Below, piece after piece: positions 47,242-55,990 of a stretch of DNA of 64,000 nucleotides. This stretch comes from Bacteroidota bacterium (lineage in GTDB: Bacteria; Bacteroidota; Bacteroidia; AKYH767-A; 2013-40CM-41-45). Location of the stretch: positions 95,806 through 159,805 of the forward strand of contig JADJSV010000016.1 of NCBI GenBank assembly GCA_016711505.1, read 5' to 3'. Under the pieces are notes generated by a model. The model ran no database searches and was not told where the DNA came from. It was given only the letters and a program-made list of their open reading frames with translations. Positions within the stretch are counted from its first letter, which is position 1, and every line of letters begins with the position of its first letter. A program made the translations under genes and the position numbers.

Positions 47242-48476
47242 ATGTTTTTTAAACGACTCTTACTTTTTCTTACATGCCTGGTTTCTGCAAAAGGAGTATC
47301 TCTTCTTGTTGACAAAGGCAAGATCATGACTCCGGAAATTACAGTTCCTTATTTTTCGGGAGCTGCACTTTCTGGCAATGATAACTGGGTTTTCAATCTG
47401 AATGAGGTTGATACGCTGAAAAAGCTGAACTTAATTGAAAACATTCATGAAAAAAGAAAAGCGATCGACAATTACCGGTTCTCTTCAGAAGAAGATTCAA
47501 CTCATCAGTATCAACTTAATCAGCCCGGATTAATTTATGCGATCAGACTGGCAAAAATCATGTTTTTCTTTCAAGGCGATATCGGTGCACTGAAATCATT
47601 TCAACTTTTGATTCACTGTTTCTTTTGCTTTCTGATCATGTTGAGTTTTAAAACAACATTAAAACGACTTCTGTTTTTTCTTCTTTACTTTATAAATCCT
47701 GCAATTCTTTATCTGACCATTTTTCCATTCTATTATTTCTGGCAGGTAATAGGATCATACATCATCGTACTCATTCTGTTGAATCCAAAAAAGCAAACAT
47801 TTTTGCTTCTACTCCTTTCTTCAATAACTCTTGCATGCATCTATCATATCCGTATCTCGACGCTGCCTCTTAGTATATTTATAATCATTTTCGGATTTTA
47901 TCACATCGCGCCTTTAAGAAGGGTAATCGCCTTAGGTGTTTTCATTGTTTCAGTTTTTATAATGCAACCCGGATATCTCGCAAAGCACCCGGGACATGTA
48001 ATGTACAGTTCACTGGGAGCCTATCCCGGATCACCTGTAAAAGGATTTTCCGACAACATCTCTTTTGCAGACTATTCAAAGGCAACCGGAAAAAATTATT
48101 CTTATGAATCTACTCCTTCAATGTATGATGCCGAAGTGATCATGGGTGAATCGAAATGGGGAATGGAAAAGTTTACTGAATTTGCAAAAGAAAATCCTTT
48201 TATCATCTTAAGAAATGCAACTCTGAATGTCTTTGAATCTTTTCATTTGGATATCAGACTTCGTCATTGTGGCTTACATACTTTTCAGCTTTTAGCGGAC
48301 TGATCTTTTTAATTATTCTGTTTTTCAGAAAAAAATATTCATTAATCATACTCATATTGGCTTCTACCTGTTCTTATATTCTCTATCTCGCTCCAGTTCC
48401 GATTTATTTGTATGGGACGTTTGTGATTTCTGTATATGCGTTACTTGAAATAATTCCCGAAAAAAAAGTTAAATAA
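47242..48476 (+). CDS. Polytopic membrane protein, possibly a glycosyltransferase-type enzyme, frameshifted
   Basis: The start at 47242 (MFFKRLLLFLTCLVSA) follows a gap with a repeat. The protein has one N-terminal span, a long outer loop (LSGNDNWVFNLNEVDTLKKL), and then about eight spans (for example LLFFLLYFINPAILYLTIFPF). The frame ends at 48303, while membrane sequence continues in the next frame from about 48267 (WLTYFSAFSGLIFLIILFF) to 48476. One missing base near 48262 explains it, giving about 411 residues. The overall layout resembles GT-C type or EpsG-like membrane enzymes, but no catalytic motif is clear. The stop codon's last base is also the first base of a perfect 80-bp palindrome. 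Confidence 0.65.
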
Positions 48477-48555
48477 ACACTGAGGGCACAAAGAATAATG
48501 TTGGGGTGTAGTCTGCAGACTACACCCCAACATTATTCTTTGTGCCCTCAGTGTT
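48476..48555. repeat. Perfect 80-bp palindrome between convergent genes
   Basis: Bases 48476-48515 (starting AACACTGAGGGCACAAAGAA) are the exact reverse complement of 48516-48555, with no spacer. The outer words AACACTGAG and GCACAAAG match the other AACACT repeats, while the inner GGGGTGTAGTCTG/CAGACTACACCCC part is new. It starts in the stop codon of the membrane-protein gene and ends 9 bases before the stop of the convergent gene. Confidence 0.95.
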
Positions 48556-48563
48556 AAAATAAT

Positions 48564-51557
48564 TTACTTCACTACACTCAGCCTCTCCACCCGCATTCCT
48601 TTATCCGTAATTACCTGTACGAAATAAATTCCTGCTTCGAAAAATTTCAAGTCAATGATGTATGTGCGGTTGCTTTCAGGAGTCATAATAAGATCTGAAA
48701 CCATTCCTCCGCGTGAATCAAACATTCTGATCTGCGCCTTATCAAGGTCAAGCATTCCGCTCTTAATTCTTAGTTTTTCATTTGCAGGATTTGGATAGAA
48801 CGACAATACATCCTTTGACAATTGTCCGTTCACACCTACTGCAATTCCCACAACAATTGTATCAGTGATCGTACAGCCATTCGCACCAGATACTGTTACC
48901 CAATATGTATCTGCTGAAGTTACAACGATCGTATCTGTCGTTGCACCAGTCGACCAAAGATAACTAGTGTAGCCTTGTCCGGGACTAAGCGGAATATTGA
49001 AAGGAAGTTCTGCTGCTGTATCGGCACCAAGACTTGCAGTTACTCCGGGAATCAGATGCACATCAATTGCAAATCTTGGACTTGCACACGCACCAACGCC
49101 ACAAGAAATAAAGCTTGTTGACAATAATGGATTCTGTGTTCCTTTTGAAGATACATCACATGACCAGTCTGCTGCTGAATTGTTATCCTCGTTACCAATT
49201 CTGTTTGGAGTTTGTCCCGGTGTTGCACAGGTTGATAGCGTACCATCGCCAGTCCATTCAGAACCTAAAGTAACTGTATTTCCATCTACATCAATTGACA
49301 AGGTTTGTAATGTTACGCTATCCCATTCTAAAGCAGCAAAATCAACAACATTTCCTAATGGATCAACTATCATTACCCAACCAGGGAAACCTGGCTCTAA
49401 CAATAAATTCGATCCGAAATAATTATCACTTGCATCATCAGTTCTGAATTGAATTTCTCCCGGAGCAAATAAACCAAGGTCCCACGTTACTGCATTTACC
49501 AGATTGATATCCGAGTAATCATCACTGCCCACAACTTTATAGCCCGTAGCATCAAATGCTACACCGGAAACATTTTGCAATTCAATATAGTCACCTAAAC
49601 CATTTGGTTCAAGTTCAGAAATACGTAAACATCCTGAACTGCCGCTACCGTGTCTGGTCTCAACCCAGAATGTTGTATCAGAACTTACTGAAGGTGAAAA
49701 TACATCGCCTGAATAAAGTAACTCATCGCTGGTCTCATCTGCATACCACATCAACACATCACCTGAATCTGCAGTTGCTGTCAATGCTAAATTATTATCA
49801 CATTGATCTTGCGGAGTTACAACTATTGGGGCATTTGGATGACCCAGAAAAGTATATGAATTTCTTACTGTATCATTTAGATGATACTGATCAGCAGCAA
49901 GATCAAGATATACTGTCAGATCAAGTACGCCACCGTTGTAAGTATTGATAGTTTGTGCGAAATAAAAAGTATCTGCAGCATTTGATGGAAGATTGTTCAC
50001 CGTAGTTTCAGTGATCGTTTGATTTCCTCCTGGGAATACAACATCTGCAACTATATCAAATGGAGTCTGATTGTTCAACCCTAAATTTTTTATTACGATT
50101 CCTATCGTTGTTGCAGAATCACCACAACCTCCGGAAGGAGAAAACAAACTTAAAACTGAAACGTTATCAGATAGAGGTGTAAACTCATCTGCTCCAAGAT
50201 CAGGTGATGTTCCGTTTCTTGCTTCTCCGTCTATATCTACCGTTACAGAAACTAAAGGAATTCCCAGATCATTCACACTTGCACTTCCTGCATGAAGGTC
50301 TGTTTGAGAAATGTATTGTGGATTTCCTGAAACACTATTTAAACCTACGGAATGAACAGTTTGCAAATCTGCGAGATCAACGATCGTATCATTATCATAA
50401 ATACCAATTGCAGATCCATTAATTGAATACAAGTTATTATAATCAAACAATGTTACGGAGCCGATAGGATTTGGAGAAATCTGAAATACATAATGTAAAC
50501 CGGTATTTGTAAAATTATTATTCAGGATCTCAACATTTCCTGATCCTGTTCCAAGCACTTCCAGACAATATGATCCTTGAGTCTGCGAATAAATATTTAC
50601 TGAATTATGATATACATTTACATAAGTCGATTTATTTATTTCAATCCCGGCAATAAAAAATTGTCCCGCACAAGCAACAAAATTATTTGAAACAAGTGTC
50701 GGACTACTCAATGTGCCCGGACAAGTTTCTACAAAGATTCCATATTCTCCTCCGGACTCTGCAACAATTTTATTACCTGAGATATCAATCCCAATAGATG
50801 TAAGGGTATGAATTCCTTCATACTGTGTATTTGTAGTAGTTGTTGTAATGTCATTATTTCTGATAACGGCATTCAAAGCATTTGTAAGAGAAATAGACTG
50901 GCCGCCTTGATCAACGAATTGATTATTTTCAATGAACACATTCTTCACTCTTACTGATGCAGAAATTCCCGTCAGATTAATTCCATAAGAACCTCCGGAA
51001 AACAAATTATTCCTGAAAGTTGTTAAGGAATCCTGAGCTTGAGCAACAGGTTGACGAACCAGACTACTGTTCAAACTTGTGAATGTATATGGATTAGATC
51101 TCACAATACAATTTGTAACAGTGAAAGCCCTCGAGTTTGAACCCATATAAATTACAGTTGCATAAGACAAAGTACCTGATCTTTCAATGGTAAGTTGATT
51201 AAATCTGATAAAATCAGCTCCATTAACAAAGATTGTAAAATCACTGCTTGATGTTGACGATGAAGAATCAGTAATGATCACACTTGTACTATCACCTGAT
51301 TCAGATTGAAAAGTAATTGTGTTCGTAAAAGAAGCTCCTTGAATTTCATTCAAAAAGATTTTTCCGGAATATGTTCCTGGTCTGATATTAAAAATTACAG
51401 GACCGCTCACTCCGGCTTGAGCAGCTGTCAGGGCATCTGCAATAGTAACATAATCGGGGCTCGTTCCGCCAATTGTGTATGCACCACTAAGTTGCGCTTT
51501 TACAAAGCCGCTTAATGAAAGGTACACGAGTAATAGGAAAGTAAATTTTCTCTTCAT
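48564..51557 (-). CDS. T9SS cargo protein: beta-helix plus lamin-tail domain
   Basis: The 997-residue protein has a signal peptide (MKRKFTFLLLVYLSLSGFVKAQ). A right-handed parallel beta-helix covers about 30-460 (repeated N-rich turns such as FIENNQF and VIRNNDITT, ending SPDLGADEF). A CARDB-like segment (about 465-575) follows, then a lamin-tail domain (about 640-790, SELEPNGLGDYIELQNVSG), an Ig-like unit (YTSYLWSTGATTDTIVV) and a type A sorting domain (LSFYPNPANEKLRIKS, EAGIYFVQVIT). The parts suggest a surface polysaccharide-binding or processing protein. No catalytic residues were identified. Confidence 0.9.
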   Translation of the reverse strand: MKRKFTFLLLVYLSLSGFVKAQLSGAYTIGGTSPDYVTIADALTAAQAGVSGPVIFNIRPGTYSGKIFLNEIQGASFTNTITFQSESGDSTSVIITDSSSSTSSSDFTIFVNGADFIRFNQLTIERSGTLSYATVIYMGSNSRAFTVTNCIVRSNPYTFTSLNSSLVRQPVAQAQDSLTTFRNNLFSGGSYGINLTGISASVRVKNVFIENNQFVDQGGQSISLTNALNAVIRNNDITTTTTNTQYEGIHTLTSIGIDISGNKIVAESGGEYGIFVETCPGTLSSPTLVSNNFVACAGQFFIAGIEINKSTYVNVYHNSVNIYSQTQGSYCLEVLGTGSGNVEILNNNFTNTGLHYVFQISPNPIGSVTLFDYNNLYSINGSAIGIYDNDTIVDLADLQTVHSVGLNSVSGNPQYISQTDLHAGSASVNDLGIPLVSVTVDIDGEARNGTSPDLGADEFTPLSDNVSVLSLFSPSGGCGDSATTIGIVIKNLGLNNQTPFDIVADVVFPGGNQTITETTVNNLPSNAADTFYFAQTINTYNGGVLDLTVYLDLAADQYHLNDTVRNSYTFLGHPNAPIVVTPQDQCDNNLALTATADSGDVLMWYADETSDELLYSGDVFSPSVSSDTTFWVETRHGSGSSGCLRISELEPNGLGDYIELQNVSGVAFDATGYKVVGSDDYSDINLVNAVTWDLGLFAPGEIQFRTDDASDNYFGSNLLLEPGFPGWVMIVDPLGNVVDFAALEWDSVTLQTLSIDVDGNTVTLGSEWTGDGTLSTCATPGQTPNRIGNEDNNSAADWSCDVSSKGTQNPLLSTSFISCGVGACASPRFAIDVHLIPGVTASLGADTAAELPFNIPLSPGQGYTSYLWSTGATTDTIVVTSADTYWVTVSGANGCTITDTIVVGIAVGVNGQLSKDVLSFYPNPANEKLRIKSGMLDLDKAQIRMFDSRGGMVSDLIMTPESNRTYIIDLKFFEAGIYFVQVITDKGMRVERLSVVK

Positions 51558-51719
51558 GATTGTTTTGGTTTGGGTGGTTATAGTCAGATGAAAGTAAAGT
51601 TTTTTTTAAATTTTTACAATATTTGTCGAAATTAACAATTTTCGCAATTAATAGCACTATTAAAAGTTTGTATTGTGGCGCTTTTTTCTCAAATTGTTGT
51701 GCCCTAATCTAACCCGGTC

Positions 51720-54254
51720 ATGTATAAAATAAATTACTCAATTCTGCTTTTTAGTTTACTACTTATTAGTCTGAATCTGCACGGACAAATTGTGATCAAT
51801 GAATACTCCTGTGGAAATGTTTCAAATTATCCGGATAACTTTTCTAAGTACGAAGATTGGATCGAAATCTATAATTCAAGTGGCAGTCCGGTAAATATTG
51901 GCGGCTATTATTTAAGCGATAGACTCAATCAGCCTACAAAATGGATGATTCCAATTGGTACAAGTATTGGCGGAAATGCACGAATGATATTTTTTGCTTC
52001 AGGAAAAAATACTTCAAGTGGAGCAATGCATACTAACTTTCGAATCACTCAAACAAAATTCCCTTCTGAGAATATAGTTCTTTCTGATAATACCGGAACG
52101 ATCATCGACTACATCACTGTCTCCAGAACTAAAGAAGATCATTCAAATGCACGCATTCCTGATGGATCAACTACATGGAAGGTATGCACATCGCCAACAC
52201 CAAATCTTTCCAATACAGGAGCAAATACTTTTTTAAGATATTCTGCCAGTCCTGTTTTTAATTTATTACCCGGATTTTATAGCGGCACCCAGCAAATTCA
52301 AATCACAACTTCAGAACCTAATTCTACAATCCGGTTTACAACGGACGGTACGGAACCAACGGCTTCATCAACACCTTACATCGGACCCATTTCAATTTCT
52401 GCAACAAGTGTATTGAAAGCTGCTTCATTTTCTTCTGATCCAAACATCACAACCGGTTTTGTAAACTTCAGCACATATTTTATTAATGTCTCACATTCTA
52501 TTCCGGTCGTTTCAATTGCTGCAAATCAATTGACAACTCTGGCAAATGGTAACGGCAATCTTGTTCCTTTCGGTTCATTTGAATATTTCAACATGAATAA
52601 ACAAAGAACTACAACAGGCTATGGAGAATTTAACCGACATGGGCAGGATTCCTGGGCAAATGATCAAAGAAGTATTGATTATGTAATGTATGATGAACTT
52701 GGCTACAACTATGCTTTACAGGAACAATTCTTTAATCTGACTCCACGCGATGAATTTCAGCGCATCATATTACGTGCTGCAGGTGACGATAATTATCCTG
52801 CTGCTCATCATACATCAAATACAGGAAGCGCACATTTGCGGGATGCATACGTTCATAATCTTGCTAAGGCCGGAAATTTAAATCTTGATGTGCGTGTAGG
52901 AACTAAAGCCATTGTTTACATGAATGGCGAATATTGGGGAGTTTATGATCTGAGAGAAATTCCGGATGATCATGATTTTACAAATTATTATTATGGACAA
53001 GACAAATTCAATTTACAATATATCGAAACATGGGGAGGAACCTGGGCTGAGTATGGCGGACAAACAGCGCTTGATGACTGGAGTGATTTTCATACGTACA
53101 TTATGGGAAATAATGTGAACGATCCAGCGGTCTGGGATAACATCACTTCTAAACTTGATGTTAAAAGTCTGGTGGATTATGTTTTAGTAAACTCAATTAC
53201 CGTTTGCTCTGACTGGTTGAATTATAATACCGGATGGTGGCGTGGACTCGATTCTTCAGGAACACATAAAAAGTGGGGATACATTCTCTGGGATAATGAT
53301 GCAACTTTTGGATTTTATATTAATTACACAAATGTTCCTGATACAGGTGCGACTGCTCCTGTATGTAATGTGGAACCCGGTCACGGAAATTTGAGCGACC
53401 CTGAGCAACATCTTGATCTGTTAATGAAACTCAGACAAAATCCATCCTTTGATCACTTCTACAAATCACGTTATATAGATTTAATGAATACAGTATTCTC
53501 CTGTGATTATATGCTTCGTACGCTCGATAGCACTGTTGCAGTTATTGATCCTGAAATGGCGCAACATGCTACAAGATGGTTCGGTACATATGCAGGATGG
53601 CAGGCAAATGTTGCACGCTTGAGAAGTTTTATTGAAAGAAGATGTCAGGCAATGCCGGCCGGACTTAATAGTTGTTACTCCTTGAATGGGCCTTATCCGT
53701 TAACGATAAATGCAACTCCAATTGGTACAGGAACTGTAGATGTAAACTCATTAACTATTACTGATTTTCCATGGACAGGAAATTATTATGGCGGCATTGA
53801 AGTAAATCTTCAGGCAAACCCTGATGGTTTCAATGACTTCTACTTTGACCGATGGGAGACTACACAAGGTTCTGCAATATTACCGGGCTTGACTTCGCCG
53901 CTCGTTCAATTAAGCTTGACAGGCAGTGACACAGTAACTGCCTATTTTGTTCAACATACAGTTGACATACCTACACTCGATAAAAATACTTTCAGTGCGA
54001 ATGTCTATCCGACAATTTCCAGTGGAGTTGCAAATATTGATTTTAATTTAACTCAATCAGAAGACATAAATATAAAAGTGACTTCGATTTCAGGAAGAAC
54101 GATCTGGTCGGCAGTAAAAGACAATATGAGTGCAGGACAATATTCAGTGCAAATCAACCTTACTGAGAAAAATATTTCTCCGGGTGTTTATGTTGTTTCA
54201 ATCAACTCGAAAAAACAAGCTATTAACTTTAAATTAATCTATTCAAACGAATAA
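51720..54254 (+). CDS. T9SS cargo protein with CotH-type kinase domain
   Basis: The 844-residue protein has a signal peptide (INYSILLFSLLLISLNLHGQ). A lamin-tail domain (about 23-155, INEYSCGNVSNYPDN) comes first, then a CHB_HEX_C-like domain (about 185-260, TTSEPNSTIRFTTDGTEPTA). A CotH kinase domain (about 265-640) follows, with FQRIILRAAGDDN, RDAYVHNLAKAG, GEYWGVYDLRE, and WDNDATFGF as the metal-binding motif. The protein ends in a type A sorting domain (VYPTISSGVANIDF, SPGVYVVSI). CotH kinases are atypical protein kinases known from spore coats; a secreted version could phosphorylate surface proteins. Confidence 0.9.
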   Translation: MYKINYSILLFSLLLISLNLHGQIVINEYSCGNVSNYPDNFSKYEDWIEIYNSSGSPVNIGGYYLSDRLNQPTKWMIPIGTSIGGNARMIFFASGKNTSSGAMHTNFRITQTKFPSENIVLSDNTGTIIDYITVSRTKEDHSNARIPDGSTTWKVCTSPTPNLSNTGANTFLRYSASPVFNLLPGFYSGTQQIQITTSEPNSTIRFTTDGTEPTASSTPYIGPISISATSVLKAASFSSDPNITTGFVNFSTYFINVSHSIPVVSIAANQLTTLANGNGNLVPFGSFEYFNMNKQRTTTGYGEFNRHGQDSWANDQRSIDYVMYDELGYNYALQEQFFNLTPRDEFQRIILRAAGDDNYPAAHHTSNTGSAHLRDAYVHNLAKAGNLNLDVRVGTKAIVYMNGEYWGVYDLREIPDDHDFTNYYYGQDKFNLQYIETWGGTWAEYGGQTALDDWSDFHTYIMGNNVNDPAVWDNITSKLDVKSLVDYVLVNSITVCSDWLNYNTGWWRGLDSSGTHKKWGYILWDNDATFGFYINYTNVPDTGATAPVCNVEPGHGNLSDPEQHLDLLMKLRQNPSFDHFYKSRYIDLMNTVFSCDYMLRTLDSTVAVIDPEMAQHATRWFGTYAGWQANVARLRSFIERRCQAMPAGLNSCYSLNGPYPLTINATPIGTGTVDVNSLTITDFPWTGNYYGGIEVNLQANPDGFNDFYFDRWETTQGSAILPGLTSPLVQLSLTGSDTVTAYFVQHTVDIPTLDKNTFSANVYPTISSGVANIDFNLTQSEDINIKVTSISGRTIWSAVKDNMSAGQYSVQINLTEKNISPGVYVVSINSKKQAINFKLIYSNE

Positions 54255-54270
54255 TTAATAACTAATAACT

Positions 54271-54315
54271 AAAAATGGCGGTCTCGAAACAATAGGTTTC
54301 CGGACTGCCATTTTT
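54271..54315. terminator. Hairpin terminator between convergent CotH and AT-hook genes
   Basis: AAAAATGGC pairs with GCCATTTTT and the stem continues past one G-T position with GTC/GAC. The A and T runs at both sides allow termination in both directions. The loop is about 19 bases. Confidence 0.75.
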
Positions 54316-54346
54316 CACTTTTCACTTTTCACTTTTCACTTTTCAT
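54312..54346. repeat. Five tandem copies of the heptamer TTTTCAC
   Basis: Four exact TTTTCAC units and one TTTTCAT follow the terminator directly and reach to within a few bases of the AT-hook stop codon. It is a simple-sequence repeat likely to vary in copy number. Confidence 0.85.
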
Positions 54347-54349
54347 TAT

Positions 54350-54601
54350 TCATTTTCTCGGTCTTCCTGGACCGCGACCATTTTTGGACGACTTCGCAGG
54401 TCGTCCGGGTTTTCTTCCCGCAATTTTTGATTTAACAGTAGTAAGTTTTACAGATCCTACCGGACGACCCCTACCTCTCTTTGGCCCGAAAAGCGCTTTA
54501 CTCTTCATCAACATATTAAGTTTGGACTCGATACTACGCAGTGAGTCAACTAATTCTGTCATGCCATCTACTAATGAACTTTTTGTTTTTGGTCTTGCCA
54601 T
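54350..54601 (-). CDS. Small AT-hook DNA-binding protein
   Basis: The 83-residue basic protein has a helical N-terminal half (DGMTELVDSLRSIESKLNML), probably for self-association, and a C-terminal half with three AT-hook cores: RGRGRPVGS, GRKPGRPAKS and GPGRPRK. AT-hooks bind the minor groove of AT-rich DNA and are common in eukaryotic HMGA proteins but less so in bacteria. It probably acts on the nucleoid or as a local regulator. Together with the SWIB protein it is a second chromatin-style protein in this window. Confidence 0.85.
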   Translation of the reverse strand: MARPKTKSSLVDGMTELVDSLRSIESKLNMLMKSKALFGPKRGRGRPVGSVKLTTVKSKIAGRKPGRPAKSSKNGRGPGRPRK

Positions 54602-54845
54602 TAATTTATTAATTTAAATATTTAACAAAGGTAATTACAATTTCCTTTAAATTAAGTGTAAATCTTTTCTCAATAGTTAAAGTAATAGTATTCTTTGTAA
54701 AATATTGATTTAGAATTTCAATGAATTAAAAGCAAAAAGTATACCCCGAAATTTTAATGAATAATTAATATTGAATAATATAGGGCACCGGAGAAAATGT
54801 TGACTTCACAGGAACTGCCAATTATTAATCATTTATTATTTATTA

Positions 54846-55916
54846 TTAAATGGCTTTATAAACTTTCGTGTCCTGAATTCTTTTATAAAACGCCGGAGTT
54901 TTTACAGGAAAGCGATATCCTATATTAAGAAAAGTAGAAACGTATACATTTGTAACATCGAACATTGACAATCGATAATTATTGCCATCTACAATATTTT
55001 GAATACTTATAAAAAATTCTTTAGAATTGAATCCAAACGATGACCGGAAATCAAATGCGCTAACCTGAGACCGCCAGATATTTAAACTTTTATTGGTTTC
55101 TGATGATTTTGTAATAATGTGCTGTTCTTCTAAACCCAATGTAAACAAGACATTTATAAATGCTCTTTTAAAAATGGTCAGAGTATGAGTATATCCGACT
55201 CCGGCAGTAACTGCTGTCACATTGAACATATTCAGTTTTTTCCAATCTCCATAATAATCCTGAATGTAAGTCGGCACAATTGACGGCGAATTGAGACTGT
55301 AATGATATAAATTGGTAGCAACTATAAACGAACCGGCAGATTTTAATTGTCTGACATTGTTTACATATGCTGCTCCATATGAAAATCTTTTTTTTCTGTT
55401 TAGAAAATAAAATGCTTTTGCTCTCAAGGAGCGGTTGACCAAATAAGAATTCTGAAAATATGCAGAGCTGTCTGTAAAATCAGGAATATAATTAACTGAA
55501 TTGATATCGTAAAATCCTTTATAGGAACGCAAAGATCCTTCAATCCTTAACTTTACTCCCGTGATCGCAAAACCTAATTGTGAATAATTTGTTCTTCCTT
55601 TTCTAATTCTTTCATCCTGATTTATTGGAGATCTAAAACCAACAAACAATGAAATTTTATCATAGAAAAAACCAATACCGGTTACGTTCTTCGCAAGTGT
55701 TGAATAACGGATTGGCGAAAGACCTGAAGTGTCGATTGACATTTTTTGGGTAATGTCAATCTGATATGATGGCTTACTCTGAAAAATGGAGAGCCCTAGC
55801 TTTGATGGATATTTGATTGCATATAAAGTATCAAACTGAGCAAACGAATTTAAACTGCTTGTTGTCAGAATGAAAATTAGAATTAAACTTTTTGCAATAA
55901 ATTTCAATTTGCTCAT
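54846..55916 (-). CDS. Predicted outer-membrane beta-barrel protein (possibly DUF4421-like)
   Basis: The 356-residue protein has a signal peptide (LKFIAKSLILIFILTTSSLN, ending SFAQ). The mature part is alternating polar and hydrophobic strands with many aromatic residues (TGIGFFYDKISLFVGFRSP, FINVLFTLGLEEQH, VSTFLNIGYRF), typical of an outer-membrane barrel of about 12-16 strands. The sequence pattern recalls DUF4421, but this is not certain. It stands alone, followed on the same strand by the AT-hook gene. Confidence 0.65.
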   Translation of the reverse strand: MSKLKFIAKSLILIFILTTSSLNSFAQFDTLYAIKYPSKLGLSIFQSKPSYQIDITQKMSIDTSGLSPIRYSTLAKNVTGIGFFYDKISLFVGFRSPINQDERIRKGRTNYSQLGFAITGVKLRIEGSLRSYKGFYDINSVNYIPDFTDSSAYFQNSYLVNRSLRAKAFYFLNRKKRFSYGAAYVNNVRQLKSAGSFIVATNLYHYSLNSPSIVPTYIQDYYGDWKKLNMFNVTAVTAGVGYTHTLTIFKRAFINVLFTLGLEEQHIITKSSETNKSLNIWRSQVSAFDFRSSFGFNSKEFFISIQNIVDGNNYRLSMFDVTNVYVSTFLNIGYRFPVKTPAFYKRIQDTKVYKAI

Positions 55917-55990
55917 AGGGACCCAAGATAATTATTTCTATCCCGGGTACCTATTGAACAACAATTAATTTATCAATAATATTTTTGACT

